64,000 bases of DNA from Porphyromonas asaccharolytica DSM 20707 (GCF_000212375.1 NC_015501.1:1178001-1242000); one strand, 5' to 3'; positions 52,731-61,937 are shown, numbered from the stretch's first letter. The notes: generated from the sequence alone by a model not told the origin. Numbers and translations are program-made.

Positions 52731-53846
52731 TTAGCCAAAGATAGAGTCTAGCGTGGAGAAGAGCTCGGCGCCACGCAGAGAGCGAGCTATGATCGTCCCA
52801 TCGGGAGCTATCAGCATGATCTCGGGAATGCTATAGATGCCGTAAGCGATAGAGGTCTGGGATGATGGGTCGTAGAGTTGCGTCCATGGTAGCTGATAGT
52901 CCTCAAGGAGCAGATCTTGGTTGTATGCCTCGTCCCAGAGGAAAATGCCGATCATGTTTAGCCCTCGATCATGGTAGATGTCGTAAGCTTTGATCAGATT
53001 GGGCATCTCGTCGAGGCAAGGTTTGCACCAGCCTGACCAGCAGTGCAGGAGGGTGTAGCAGCCTGGGGGCATGTGATCTGAGAGACGGGTCGTATCATCT
53101 TGGAGGGTCTCTAGAGTCAGGTCAACCATTGGCGTGCCAGGAGCGGTACGATAATAATTGTCGTAGATGAGTAAATAGAGGGCTATCTCGCTATTGTTCA
53201 GCACGACAGGTCCCATATACTTACGAACGAAAGGCACCGTCTCGAGGAGACTCTCATAGTTGATCGTCAGGAGCATCACGGAGGAGATGATCCCAACAGG
53301 GTCGTTGGGGTGGCGTAGGCAATATTCCTTAGCGAGTACTATGTAGTCATCGATAGAGCTCTTAAAGTTCTGATCGAAAGCGTCATAGAGCGCACTATCA
53401 GAAGGTATAGCAGCGAGCTTTAGCTTGAATTCAGTGCCTAGGCTGTCTAGGGAGTCATAGAGGCGGTTGAGCTCTTTATTGAGATAGTCCCCCTCGAGTA
53501 GTCTACGCTTGATGAAGTCAATGGAGAGCGGCTGCGTCGTGAGAATGACTGGGATAGGTTGCTCTCCTGTTACCTCTAGGTAAGCGATGTCTTTGCTCAT
53601 ACTGTCCACATAGTTGCCCTTGAGGAGAAACTGCCCTTTGTGTACAAAGCCACTGTCGATAGTCTTACCGCCTAGTACTAGCTTGACTATTGGGGGGTCG
53701 GCACCTTCCTGCGCATTGGTGTATCCCGATATGTGGTACTTCTTCTGCTGCTGGCAGCTATAGAAGAGAGTCATTGCAACGAAAGAGAGCAGTAGCAGCC
53801 TCGTGAGATGCTGCCGACAGAGCAGTGATGGCGTGCGGGTAGACAT
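52731..53846 (-). CDS. Thioredoxin-fold lipoprotein, TlpA/ResA-like
   Basis: A 371-residue protein. The lipoprotein signal ends in FYSC (Cys 31). An N-terminal DUF4369-type beta domain (about 36-110) is followed by a helical middle region (about 115-240) and a C-terminal thioredoxin-like domain. Its redox motif is WCKPC in HCWSGWCKPCLDEMPN (around residue 270). The cis-proline region IPEIMLIAPDG is present. Such proteins are thought to reduce or rearrange disulfides in the periplasm of Bacteroidetes. The gene ends 2 bp before tadA. Confidence 0.87.
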   Translation of the reverse strand: MSTRTPSLLCRQHLTRLLLLSFVAMTLFYSCQQQKKYHISGYTNAQEGADPPIVKLVLGGKTIDSGFVHKGQFLLKGNYVDSMSKDIAYLEVTGEQPIPVILTTQPLSIDFIKRRLLEGDYLNKELNRLYDSLDSLGTEFKLKLAAIPSDSALYDAFDQNFKSSIDDYIVLAKEYCLRHPNDPVGIISSVMLLTINYESLLETVPFVRKYMGPVVLNNSEIALYLLIYDNYYRTAPGTPMVDLTLETLQDDTTRLSDHMPPGCYTLLHCWSGWCKPCLDEMPNLIKAYDIYHDRGLNMIGIFLWDEAYNQDLLLEDYQLPWTQLYDPSSQTSIAYGIYSIPEIMLIAPDGTIIARSLRGAELFSTLDSIFG

Positions 53847-53864
53847 GAGAGGAGGAACGGTTTA

Positions 53865-54584
53865 TTACGACTCGGGCATCAAGATCTCTAGTAGCTCCTG
53901 GACCCCTTGTGTGGCTACCTTCTGGATATGAGTAACATGAGCGATGCCGTGCGTGTTGACCTCTTTGGGATCAATGAGGTAGATGGGGGTGCCGTTGGGA
54001 ACGTAGGCTAGGAGGCTCGCAGCGGGGTAAACGTTGAGCGAAGTGCCGACGACCACCATGATGTCTGCCTGGCTAGCCTCACGAATGGCTGGCTCGATCA
54101 TTGGCACCGCCTCGCCAAACCATACGATAAAGGGTCTCAGCTGCGACCCATCGGGAGCGAGATCACCCACATGCAGGTCGGGGTGTTTGGGATCGACGAG
54201 GTAAGTCTTCTGCGTATTGCGTACGGAGCAGTTTTTCATCAGCTCGCCATGGAGGTGTATCACCTTGCTGCTGCCCGCACGCTCGTGGAGGTTGTCTACA
54301 TTTTGCGTCACAACGGTTACATCGTACTGACGCTCCAGCTCAGCTAGCCCGTAGTGTGCCGCGTTAGGCTCGCAGCCCACATAGTCGCGACGACGTGCAT
54401 TGTAAAAGTCTAGCACCAGCTTGGGATTGCGTATAAAGCCCTCGATAGAGGCTACGTCCTGGACGGGGTAGTTCTCCCACAACCCGTCACTATCTCTAAA
54501 GGTTGATATACCACTCTCGGCACTGACGCCAGCGCCTGTGAGGATGACCAGCTTGCGCTTCGCTTGATTGTTTGGGTTATTCAT
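53865..54584 (-). CDS. Sir2-family NAD-dependent protein deacylase
   Basis: A 239-residue sirtuin starting at MNNPNNQAKRK; an ATG nine codons upstream is also possible. It has LTGAGVSAESGISTFRD, VTQNVDNLHERAGS, the catalytic histidine in IHLHGELMKN, VWFGEAVPM and VGTSLNVYPAASL. It removes acyl groups from lysines with NAD+, giving O-acyl-ADP-ribose. The YxxR lysine-desuccinylase type pair appears as YNARRRDY. The zinc CxxC pairs typical of class I enzymes are not evident, which is common in class III/CobB-like forms. Confidence 0.93.
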   Translation of the reverse strand: MNNPNNQAKRKLVILTGAGVSAESGISTFRDSDGLWENYPVQDVASIEGFIRNPKLVLDFYNARRRDYVGCEPNAAHYGLAELERQYDVTVVTQNVDNLHERAGSSKVIHLHGELMKNCSVRNTQKTYLVDPKHPDLHVGDLAPDGSQLRPFIVWFGEAVPMIEPAIREASQADIMVVVGTSLNVYPAASLLAYVPNGTPIYLIDPKEVNTHGIAHVTHIQKVATQGVQELLEILMPES

Positions 54585-54625
54585 GATGTCTGTCTTCTTT
54601 ATAGTGTGCACCTAAGATACGAAAC

Positions 54626-55240
54626 TTATTTCTCAAGGTCAAATAGAGGTTCGGGTTGCAAGAGCTGAAAGCCCTGTCGGTGCAAGGGGCAGGAGCCATA
54701 TTGGCGTATCCCCTCACGGTGCTGTGCTGTCGGGTAACCTTTGTTTTGCTCCCAGCCGTAGTGCGGGTATTCTTGTGCTTGCTGAGTCATATACGCATCT
54801 CGGTGCGTCTTGGCAAGGATAGAAGCGGCAGCGATGGCTAGGTAGCGGTCATCGCCCTTGACGATCGTGTGGTACTCGACCTCGTCGGGACGCGGGTCGT
54901 AGTAGTTGCCGTCGATGAGCAGACGCTCGGGTGTGCAGGGCAATGCCTCGATGGCGCGCTGCATGGCGAGCATAGAGGCGTGGAGGATATTGATTTGCTG
55001 GATCTCTTGAATGGTTGCCACGCCTACCGCCCACGCTGTGGCATGCTCCTCGATGAAGAGGCGTAGCTCCTCACGCTGCCTAGCCGTGAGCTTCTTACTA
55101 TCTCGCAGATGCGGATGGTCTAGCGTGTCGGGCCAGACGACCGCTGCCGCATAGAGGTCTCCCGCGAGGGCTCCTCGCCCAGCCTCGTCACAGCCACACT
55201 CGATGAGTCCGTCCGATGCGTAGCGATGTAGTAAGGGCAT
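54626..55240 (-). CDS. rnhB: Ribonuclease HII
   Basis: A 204-residue protein. GCDEAGRGALAGDLYAAAVV carries the first two acidic active-site residues, DGNYYDP the third aspartate, and KGDDRYLAIAAASILAKTHRDAYM the conserved C-terminal motif. It nicks RNA-DNA hybrids at single ribonucleotides. sufS lies 6 bp upstream in the operon. Confidence 0.96.
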   Translation of the reverse strand: MPLLHRYASDGLIECGCDEAGRGALAGDLYAAAVVWPDTLDHPHLRDSKKLTARQREELRLFIEEHATAWAVGVATIQEIQQINILHASMLAMQRAIEALPCTPERLLIDGNYYDPRPDEVEYHTIVKGDDRYLAIAAASILAKTHRDAYMTQQAQEYPHYGWEQNKGYPTAQHREGIRQYGSCPLHRQGFQLLQPEPLFDLEK

Positions 55241-55246
55241 GCTCCT

Positions 55247-56473
55247 TTAGCCTAGCATGGTGAGAGCACGTCGTAACGCTTTCGCAAAGATCTCTAGGTC
55301 CTCGTGCGTGTTGTACAGCCCGAGAGAAGCTCGGATCGTGGCGTGGTGTCCCATCCCCTCGATGAGCGGGATAGCGCAGTGATGCCCCGTGCGGAGTGCT
55401 ACGCCTTGCTGGTCTAGGAGCAGGCCGAGGTCGTAAGCGTGTGCTTGGTGGCTGATGAAGGTGACGACGGCTCCTTTGCCAGGGGCGGTGCCGAGGATCT
55501 CGAGCGAAGGCTCCTGACTGATGATCTGCGTGAGATGCTCTAGGAGCTCCGTCTCGTAAGCATGGATGCGGTCGAGACCGATCGCTGAGATGTACTCAAC
55601 GGCTGTGGCAAAGGCGTGCGAACCGATGAAATCGGGCGTGCCTGCCTCAAACTTGTACGGTAGCTCGTTGAAGGTAGTCTCCTCAAAAGATACATGCTCG
55701 ATCATCTCGCCACCATACTGGTAGGGCGGTATCTGCTCGAGGAGCTTACGACGTCCCCATACGATGCCGATGCCTGTAGGACCGTACACTTTGTGAGAGG
55801 AGCAGACGTAAGCATCGATGCCTAGCTCCTGAACGTTGACCGACATGTGGGGCGCAGACTGCGCTCCGTCGACGATGAAGATAGCTCCCTTGTCGTGAGC
55901 CAGACGGGCCAGCTGTGCGACGGGATTGACCGTGCCGAGGACGTTGCTCACATGCGCTACGGAGACGATCTTGGTGCGGTCGGAGAGTAGAGCCTCAAAG
56001 GCGGGTAGGTCTAGCGAACCGTCCGCTAGCAGCGGAGCGACACGTAAATGCGCTCCCTTGCGTAGGCAGAGCTGTTGCCACGGTACGAGGTTAGCGTGGT
56101 GCTCCATAGCGGTGATCAGCACTTCGTCATCGGGTCCGACGAGCGTTTCGCCAGCCGTAGAGGCTAGCAGGTTGAGCCCCTCGGTGGTGCCGCGTGTGAA
56201 GATCACTTCGTTAGGGTCAGACGCCCCGATAAAGTGCGCCAGTGTGGCACGCGCCGCTTCGTGGCGATCAGTCGCCTCACGGCTGAGCTGGTAGACACCT
56301 CGGTGGACGTTGGCATTGTATCGTGTGTAGCCCTCGGTGATAGCATCGATGACCACTTGGGGCTTTTGCGTAGTGGCACCACTGTCTAGGTAGACCCAGC
56401 CAGGCTGCGCTGAGGCGTAGTGCTGTATGAGCGGGAAGTCTAGACGATATGAGGAGAGGTCTGTAGAAGACAT
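55247..56473 (-). CDS. sufS: Cysteine desulfurase, SufS type
   Basis: A 408-residue PLP enzyme. It has LDSGATTQKPQVVIDAI, VSVAHVSNVLGTVNPV, the Schiff-base lysine in CSSHKVYGPTGIGIVWG, and the catalytic cysteine in RTGHHCAIPL (around residue 366). The short catalytic-loop context matches SufS (type II) rather than IscS. It mobilises sulfur from cysteine for Fe-S cluster assembly; no other suf genes lie in this window. Confidence 0.94.
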   Translation of the reverse strand: MSSTDLSSYRLDFPLIQHYASAQPGWVYLDSGATTQKPQVVIDAITEGYTRYNANVHRGVYQLSREATDRHEAARATLAHFIGASDPNEVIFTRGTTEGLNLLASTAGETLVGPDDEVLITAMEHHANLVPWQQLCLRKGAHLRVAPLLADGSLDLPAFEALLSDRTKIVSVAHVSNVLGTVNPVAQLARLAHDKGAIFIVDGAQSAPHMSVNVQELGIDAYVCSSHKVYGPTGIGIVWGRRKLLEQIPPYQYGGEMIEHVSFEETTFNELPYKFEAGTPDFIGSHAFATAVEYISAIGLDRIHAYETELLEHLTQIISQEPSLEILGTAPGKGAVVTFISHQAHAYDLGLLLDQQGVALRTGHHCAIPLIEGMGHHATIRASLGLYNTHEDLEIFAKALRRALTMLG

Positions 56474-56496
56474 AAGGATAAAGGGGAAATATTCGA

Positions 56497-57378
56497 CTAA
56501 AGCAACAGCCCGTCAATCAGGTAGGCTGCTATATGTACGACGGCTAGCAAGACGACACCCATAGAGGTGCGCCTGAGCACAGCGTTGAGCTGGCTGCCTG
56601 TCACATGGATCATCTGACGGTATACGGATAGAGCGTAGAGGAGGTAGGGGAGGAGTAGGACGATGCCCCAGATGTTTCCCTTGAAGGCGACGATGGAGAG
56701 CAGCCATGCAAGGAGTATGTTTGCCAAGTAAAACTTTGGAGCAAACTCCTGACCAAGACGCACGATGCTCGTTCGCTTATCGTTCTTGCGATCCTCCTCG
56801 TAGTCTCGGTAGTTATTGACCACAAGGATATTGACCGCCACGGCGCCCATGGCTGTCGCTACGAGAAAGCTTTGTGTCGTGATCGCTCCCGTCAGGAGGT
56901 AATAAGTGGTCATCACTGCGACCCAGCCGTAGAAGGTCATCACCGCCACATCGCCCAGCCCTAGGTAGGCTAGCGGATAGGGACCGCCCGTATACATCCA
57001 GGCGAAGAGTATGATGAGTGCACCGAGGAGGAGGAGCCACGGGTTGGTCAGCAGGCAAAGGGTCACGCCCGCCACAGCTGCGATAAGACCCCAGAAGAGT
57101 GCCACCCCGATGATGTCCCGCTCTCGCAATTGACCCGAAGCAAGTGGACGGCTAAAGCCTACACGCTCGCCACCATCAGCACCACGCTTGAAGTCGTAGT
57201 AGTCGTTGCAGCAGTTAGAGAAAGATTGCGCCGACAGTCCCACGACAAGGCAGAGCACCGCTATGAGCCAATTAGAGCCCCCCTGTAGCCAAGCCAAAGT
57301 GATAGCAACGGCTATCGGAGCTAGCGATGCTGGCCAACTGTACGGTCGTGAGACCGAGATGAATTGCTTGAGGGTCAT
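56497..57378 (-). CDS. menA: 1,4-dihydroxy-2-naphthoate polyprenyltransferase
   Basis: A 293-residue UbiA-family membrane protein with about nine helices. NCCNDYYDFKRGADGGERVG is the first Asp-rich motif and NNYRDYEEDRKNDKRTSIVRLG the second, the latter pattern being specific for MenA. It attaches the isoprenoid tail in menaquinone synthesis. The start overlaps the lysC stop by 4 bp. It differs clearly from the UbiA-like gene at 24118. Confidence 0.94.
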   Translation of the reverse strand: MTLKQFISVSRPYSWPASLAPIAVAITLAWLQGGSNWLIAVLCLVVGLSAQSFSNCCNDYYDFKRGADGGERVGFSRPLASGQLRERDIIGVALFWGLIAAVAGVTLCLLTNPWLLLLGALIILFAWMYTGGPYPLAYLGLGDVAVMTFYGWVAVMTTYYLLTGAITTQSFLVATAMGAVAVNILVVNNYRDYEEDRKNDKRTSIVRLGQEFAPKFYLANILLAWLLSIVAFKGNIWGIVLLLPYLLYALSVYRQMIHVTGSQLNAVLRRTSMGVVLLAVVHIAAYLIDGLLL

Positions 57379-58751
57379 AGTAGCTCTGGACCTGGGGTGC
57401 GCAGATGAGCGAAGAGGTGATCCGAGAGATAGATCATCGCCCGCTTCTTCTCCTCCGTAGCGATGACCAGGTCGATGCTATTGCTACTAGTCCCGTAGCA
57501 GATGAGCCGCACAGCGACATCGTCTACCGCCTCGAGGATGCGCGCCTCAAAGCCTATGCGATGCCACCCCATATCTCCTACGATCGCCAGGATCGAGAGG
57601 TCGCTCTGCACAGAGCCCTCAGCCCAGGGCGTCATCTCCTCGATCAAAGCAGGGATCGCCTCCGAGTCCTCCTCCGCGACGATGACGTAGCCATCGCCCG
57701 AAGCCATCAAGATATCTGGCTCTATGTGCAGGCGGTGCATAGCCTCCGTCAGTGTAACGAGGAACTGCCCCGTAGAGACATCGCTATTGCTCAAATGCTT
57801 CAGCAGGAGCGTCACGACACACATCCCGTCCTTTGCCGAGATCGCCTTGATCATATCTCTGTTTGTCACATGAGATATGAGCGTGCCAGGGGCCGAAGGA
57901 TCGAGCGTGTTAAGTAGCCGCACAGGTATGCCCGCACGTCGTGCCGGCTCGATGCAGGCTGGGTGCAGTATCTTAGCACCACAACGCGCTAGCTCGGCAG
58001 CCTCGCCAAAGCTCAGACGACGCACGGGCGACGTCATATTGACCACCCGTGGATCGTTGTTGTGCAGTCCATCAATGTCGGTCCATATCTGTATCTCCTC
58101 AGCTTGCACCGCCTCGCCAATGAGCGTAGCACTGTAGTCGCTACCGCCACGACGCAGGTTGTCCACCTCGCCGAAAGCATTGCGACAGATGTACCCCTCC
58201 GTGAGGAAGAGTGCCTCCGCATCGCGTACCTCTTCGACCATCGGGCGCAACCGCTGAGCGATGTACTCGATGTCGGGTCGCCCCTCGTGGGTAATCCGCA
58301 TGAAGTCTAGAGCTAGCAGCTTGTGCGGTGTGATCCCCTCGTAGAGCTGTAGCGTGAGCGCCATCAGGGCGGTACACATCATCTCACCGCATGCGAGGAT
58401 CTGCTTCTCGTCGTTGTGGGTAAAAGCCTCGTTGAGCGTCTGCAGCAGGAGACTGTCCAAGATCGGAGTCAACGCCTCCTCTGCCAGCTGCTGGTGTAGC
58501 TCATGCCCCGCAAATAGTTCCGGTACCACATTGTCTATGTAGCGACTACGTAGCATCTCCACATGACGGGTCGCGCGGTCACGCTCGCCAGAGGTGATCA
58601 GCTCAGTCAGCGTCACGAGGTCGTTCGTCGTGCCAGCCATAGCTGAGAGTACTAGGGCCTTGCGCCCAGGTATATTAGCCACTAGATGCGCTACCGAGCG
58701 TATGCGATCAGGTGAGCCGACAGAGGTGCCGCCAAACTTCAGTACGATCAT
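57375..58751 (-). CDS. lysC: Aspartate kinase
   Basis: A 458-residue monofunctional kinase. It has MIVLKFGGTSVGSPDRI, FLTEGYICRNAFGEVDNLRRGGSDYSATLIG and the ATP-site segment IWTDIDGLHNNDPR. Two ACT domains follow (about 300-455), usually the site of lysine or threonine feedback. It phosphorylates aspartate at the entry to lysine, methionine and threonine synthesis. It overlaps both the upstream ABC ATPase gene and menA by 4 bp. Confidence 0.95.
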   Translation of the reverse strand: MIVLKFGGTSVGSPDRIRSVAHLVANIPGRKALVLSAMAGTTNDLVTLTELITSGERDRATRHVEMLRSRYIDNVVPELFAGHELHQQLAEEALTPILDSLLLQTLNEAFTHNDEKQILACGEMMCTALMALTLQLYEGITPHKLLALDFMRITHEGRPDIEYIAQRLRPMVEEVRDAEALFLTEGYICRNAFGEVDNLRRGGSDYSATLIGEAVQAEEIQIWTDIDGLHNNDPRVVNMTSPVRRLSFGEAAELARCGAKILHPACIEPARRAGIPVRLLNTLDPSAPGTLISHVTNRDMIKAISAKDGMCVVTLLLKHLSNSDVSTGQFLVTLTEAMHRLHIEPDILMASGDGYVIVAEEDSEAIPALIEEMTPWAEGSVQSDLSILAIVGDMGWHRIGFEARILEAVDDVAVRLICYGTSSNSIDLVIATEEKKRAMIYLSDHLFAHLRTPGPELL

Positions 58752-59497
58752 AGTGCAGCTTCTATAGGATTGACAAAAGGCTCTGAGCTAGGCTCCTCAA
58801 CGTGCTCTAGGGTGGGGAATAGGTCGATGCGCTCCAGCGTACGACTCTCTAGATTGATATGGTATCTTGTAGCAGGTAGCTCCTGTATGAGCGTCTCATT
58901 GTGCGTACTCATCAGCACCGCCACGCCTTCCTTAGCCAGAGACTGGATCAGCTGACCGATCAGCAGCGACGTCTCACTATCTAGCCCCGTCGTAGGCTCA
59001 TCGAGTAGGATCAGTCGTGGACGTACGACCAGGGCACGCGCTATGCAGATACGCTCGGCCTCACCACCACTTAGCTCGTGGGGATACTTGTAGTGCTTGC
59101 CCTCCATGCCGACTTGCGTCAGTGCCTCCTCGATACGCGCAGCACGTTGCTCGCGCTTTTTCACACCCACGGCACGAAGTACGAAGTCTAGGTTGCCCTG
59201 CACCGTATAGTTATATAGTAGCTGCGCCTGTGACTGGAAGACGATCCCCAGAGAGCGTCTCAGAGCTTGTCGCTGGCGTACAGACATGTGGTGCAGGTTG
59301 TAGTCCAGCACCTTAGCGACGCCTCCCTTAGGCGCCAGCTCGCCATAGAGTATCTCTAGGAGCGAACTCTTGCCACTCCCCACGGGTCCTGTAAGGTAGG
59401 CAAAGTCCCCCGCTTCGAGCGACAGTGTGACGTCTCGTAGTAGCTCATGCTCGTAGCGTGATACGGTGACGCCCTGTAGGTCAATGATCGTACTCAT
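58748..59497 (-). CDS. FtsE-like ABC ATPase
   Basis: A 249-residue ATPase. Walker A is LTGPVGSGKSSLLEIL, followed by the Q-loop in IVFQSQAQLL, signature ELSGGEAERICIARAL, Walker B LILLDEP and STHNETL. It resembles FtsE/LolD-type proteins. No FtsX-type permease is adjacent, so the partner must be encoded elsewhere. In Bacteroidetes FtsE-like genes are typically in such mixed operons. About 30 residues after the core are extra. Confidence 0.85.
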   Translation of the reverse strand: MSTIIDLQGVTVSRYEHELLRDVTLSLEAGDFAYLTGPVGSGKSSLLEILYGELAPKGGVAKVLDYNLHHMSVRQRQALRRSLGIVFQSQAQLLYNYTVQGNLDFVLRAVGVKKREQRAARIEEALTQVGMEGKHYKYPHELSGGEAERICIARALVVRPRLILLDEPTTGLDSETSLLIGQLIQSLAKEGVAVLMSTHNETLIQELPATRYHINLESRTLERIDLFPTLEHVEEPSSEPFVNPIEAAL

Positions 59498-59522
59498 AGT
59501 GGCTAACGTCTAGATTAATTGG

Positions 59523-60056
59523 TTACTGTAGCGCAAAGCGTAGATACGCCTCACAGTTTGCCGGCAGTCTCTCGGCGACCGTATCGCTATAAGTGTCGTA
59601 AAAGGCATGATGACCTATATAGTCAGCTCGAGCGAAAGCGGCTAGCCCCTCGTAAGGTGTGAGGAAGGTCGCTAGCGTGTGTTTTTGGGACCCGCCCTCG
59701 CAGAAGTTTACCTCAGCACTACCACAAGAGACAGCGACACCCAGCTGGCGACCCACCCATGCGTCGCCACCCTCACCGAAGGCCCACCCCTCGCCAAAGA
59801 CCTCATCAGTCCACTGCTTCAGGATCGCTGGTGCGGAGTACCAGTAGAGGGGGAATTGCAGTATCACACGATCGTGACGCTCCACGAGCGCACGCTCATG
59901 CGCCACATCTATAGGCGTCCCCGTGGGGTAAGCGTCACAGAGACTATGTATCGTAGCGTGTCCCGTGAGCGCCTCCATCCAAGCTTTGTTGATGACAGAG
60001 TGCTCCAAGTCGGGATGCGCTACGATGATCAGCGTGTTATGTCTCTCCATATTCAA
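59523..60056 (-). CDS. NAD(P)H-quinone oxidoreductase, flavodoxin-2 fold (KefF/YwrO-like)
   Basis: A 177-residue flavoprotein. The FMN/FAD phosphate loop lies in LIIVAHPDLEHSVINKAW, the substrate face is VILQFPLYWYSAPAILKQWTDEVFG, and GEGGDAWVGRQLGVAVSCG completes the core. It is likely to reduce quinones by two electrons, protecting against quinone or electrophile stress. Its start is directly adjacent to the stop of the barrel protein gene at 60057. Confidence 0.9.
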   Translation of the reverse strand: MNMERHNTLIIVAHPDLEHSVINKAWMEALTGHATIHSLCDAYPTGTPIDVAHERALVERHDRVILQFPLYWYSAPAILKQWTDEVFGEGWAFGEGGDAWVGRQLGVAVSCGSAEVNFCEGGSQKHTLATFLTPYEGLAAFARADYIGHHAFYDTYSDTVAERLPANCEAYLRFALQ

Positions 60057-60743
60057 TTAAAATGTAAAGCCAGCACCTAGGTAGAAGGAGGTATTACGCA
60101 TCGCCTTCTGACCAAGCTTCTCTAGCTTGGGATCATTCTTCTCGAGCTTCAGCTCATCGACGAAGCCCATGTCAGCACCGACCATACCGTACCAGGAGCC
60201 GAAAGTTACCTTAGCCTTAGCACCCAGACCGATGTCGTAGCGCTTGAGCTTGGCACCATCCATCCCGAGGATTCCGTCCTTGTACACATTGTAAGTCTCC
60301 TGTATATCGTCTAGGATCTTCCCCTGGCTAACGGTAGCTCCCAGAGCGTAGGCGAAGTAAGGACCAGCCTCTACTGAGGCACCAATAGTAGGAGTCAAGT
60401 TTAGACGTACACCTACATTTACGGGGATCTGCATGTAGTGGCTGTAAATCTTTATGTCGCCCTCACCCTTTGGTGAGAGGAAAGTATATTGATTTCCCTT
60501 CATCGCAAGAGATAGTCCTGTGCCGACGTACATCATCTTGCTAACGTTGACATCTATTCCAGCGCCGAGGCGGTAGCCAACGAAAACCTTGTTTTCAGAG
60601 ACATCTTGGAGCGTCTTAGCATGTGAAAGGTTAAAGAGCGGAGCTGCATCCACGTAAATGCGCAGAGGCATCTGAGCCTGAGCCGTGCCACCGAGCGCGC
60701 AGAGCGCCACGAGTGAGAGTAGTAGTGTACGTAGTCTTGTCAT
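60057..60743 (-). CDS. Outer membrane beta-barrel protein (PorT-like)
   Basis: A 228-residue protein. The signal peptide ends in TAQAQ (about residue 23). Alternating strands follow, including VGYRLGAGIDVNVSKMMYVGTGLSLAMKG and IPVNVGVRLNLTPTIGASVEAGPYFAYALG, ending in FYLGAGFTF with a terminal phenylalanine. This is the outer-membrane barrel family widespread in Bacteroidetes. It is the first gene of the ten-gene minus-strand run and has a promoter box 37 bp upstream. Confidence 0.88.
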   Translation of the reverse strand: MTRLRTLLLSLVALCALGGTAQAQMPLRIYVDAAPLFNLSHAKTLQDVSENKVFVGYRLGAGIDVNVSKMMYVGTGLSLAMKGNQYTFLSPKGEGDIKIYSHYMQIPVNVGVRLNLTPTIGASVEAGPYFAYALGATVSQGKILDDIQETYNVYKDGILGMDGAKLKRYDIGLGAKAKVTFGSWYGMVGADMGFVDELKLEKNDPKLEKLGQKAMRNTSFYLGAGFTF

Positions 60744-60780
60744 AGTAATATCTGTATAAGCTAAAGTTGTAATTACTCCT

Positions 60781-60788
60781 CAAAAGTA
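60781..60788 (-). promoter_or_regulatory. Bacteroidetes -7 box of the ten-gene operon
   Basis: TACTTTTG on the minus strand lies 37 bp before the start at 60743. It is probably the main promoter for 60743 down to 52267. Confidence 0.6.
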
Positions 60789-60947
60789 CAACAATCTTGC
60801 GAGATGAGCCTCGTAGGCTCTGCCAGTCTTACGGGTAACGACTTGCTTTCTAAGTTCATATACAAGTAAAATGCGAAGTTTTTTCTCGTTTCGGAAGTTC
60901 GGTCGACTGCTCTTCGGGGGAACCGCTCGGCGGGGTGGAAGCTTCCA

Positions 60948-61031
60948 CCGTAGGGGCGGACCTGAGTGTCCGCCAGTCCTCACCTGAGCGCAGTCTATTC
61001 TGCGGGCGGACACGTAGGTCCGCCCCTACAC
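60948..61031. repeat. GTAGGGGCGGAC inverted element
   Basis: GTAGGGGCGGACCTGAGTGTC and the complementary GACACGTAGGTCCGCCCCTAC form long imperfect arms around a roughly 40-bp core, with local GGCGGAC hairpins. The design is like the GACGCACG element but with a different sequence. Confidence 0.65.
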
Positions 61032-61080
61032 AAGCTACGTCAGCACGACAATTCCATTCATCAAACGCTGTAACCTCGAT

Positions 61081-61200
61081 CTGTAGGGACGCACGGCTCG
61101 TGCGTCCGTCCCCATCAAAACCATAACGCTGTAACCTTTGATACAACGGACGCCCTCCGGCTAGACACGAGCCGTGCGTCCCTACAAATCGTTACTCGTC
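61081..61200. repeat. GACGCACG inverted element, copy 4
   Basis: TGTAGGGACGCACGGCTCG and CGAGCCGTGCGTCCCTACA form the arms. The core with CAAAACCATAACGCTGTAAC matches the core of the element at 3450. With 60948-61031 it fills the 60789-61227 gap. Confidence 0.8.
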
Positions 61201-61227
61201 CGTGCTTCCCTACACCTGCGGGCTCTC

Positions 61228-61872
61228 CTAGTCAATATGTATCACATAGCGATCCTTGCGGGGTGCCGGCTCAGGCGACTCGTCGGGGTAGCCGATGATA
61301 CAGCAGGCGACACCCACGAGGTCACCCTCCAGTCCCCACTCCTTGAGAAGTGCTTGACCCTCCTCCAGCTCGAAGATCCCCTTAGCCGCATTGACCCAGC
61401 AAGTGCCGAGACCTAGCGCATGAGCAGCATTCTGCATATTGCCCACTACCAGAGCACCGTCTTGCAGGTAATTGTTCGATAGCGACTTGTCCGCCAGCAC
61501 GACGAAGACCGCTGGAGCCCCGTAAAACTGATCCTTGTCCCCACCGCGAGCTTTGTTAGCCAGCTGCGAGAGCTGGTCGCGCACAGCCCTATTGGTCACA
61601 GCCACGATCGTGACCGACTGCTTACCCATCGCCGAGGGCGCATAGGTACCCGCCTCGAGCACCTTGTCTAGTAGCTCCTGAGACGGTAGTTCAGGCTTAT
61701 ACCTACGTATACTCCGGCGTGTTAGGAAGATGTCCATTTTCTCTTGAGTTGTCATACGCATAGTCTCTTCTGTAGTGTTTGATTGATCTGTTGTCGTAGC
61801 CTTCTGACAAGCGGCAGCTCCCACGAGGAGCAGTATCATCGTCATCGTCAGCGGCATCCATTTACGTAGCAT
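61228..61872 (-). CDS. Nitroreductase-family flavoprotein with lipoprotein signal
   Basis: A 214-residue protein. The first 22 residues form a lipoprotein signal (hydrophobic core, then GAAAC, cysteine 22). The nitroreductase domain starts at about residue 45 with FLTRRSIRRYKPE and continues with AGTYAPSAMGKQSVTIVAV, AALVVGNM-type FMN contacts (DGALVVGNMQNAAHALGLGTCWV) and VACCIIGYPDE. Most family members are cytoplasmic, so an exported, membrane-anchored form is unusual. An internal methionine just before the domain could also start a soluble form. Confidence 0.88.
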   Translation of the reverse strand: MLRKWMPLTMTMILLLVGAAACQKATTTDQSNTTEETMRMTTQEKMDIFLTRRSIRRYKPELPSQELLDKVLEAGTYAPSAMGKQSVTIVAVTNRAVRDQLSQLANKARGGDKDQFYGAPAVFVVLADKSLSNNYLQDGALVVGNMQNAAHALGLGTCWVNAAKGIFELEEGQALLKEWGLEGDLVGVACCIIGYPDESPEPAPRKDRYVIHID

Positions 61873-61937
61873 AGTCAGTTAGTATCGATTCGTTAGCATA
61901 TAAGCCCTTGTCCCTTGCGACAAAAGCCCTCTACCCA

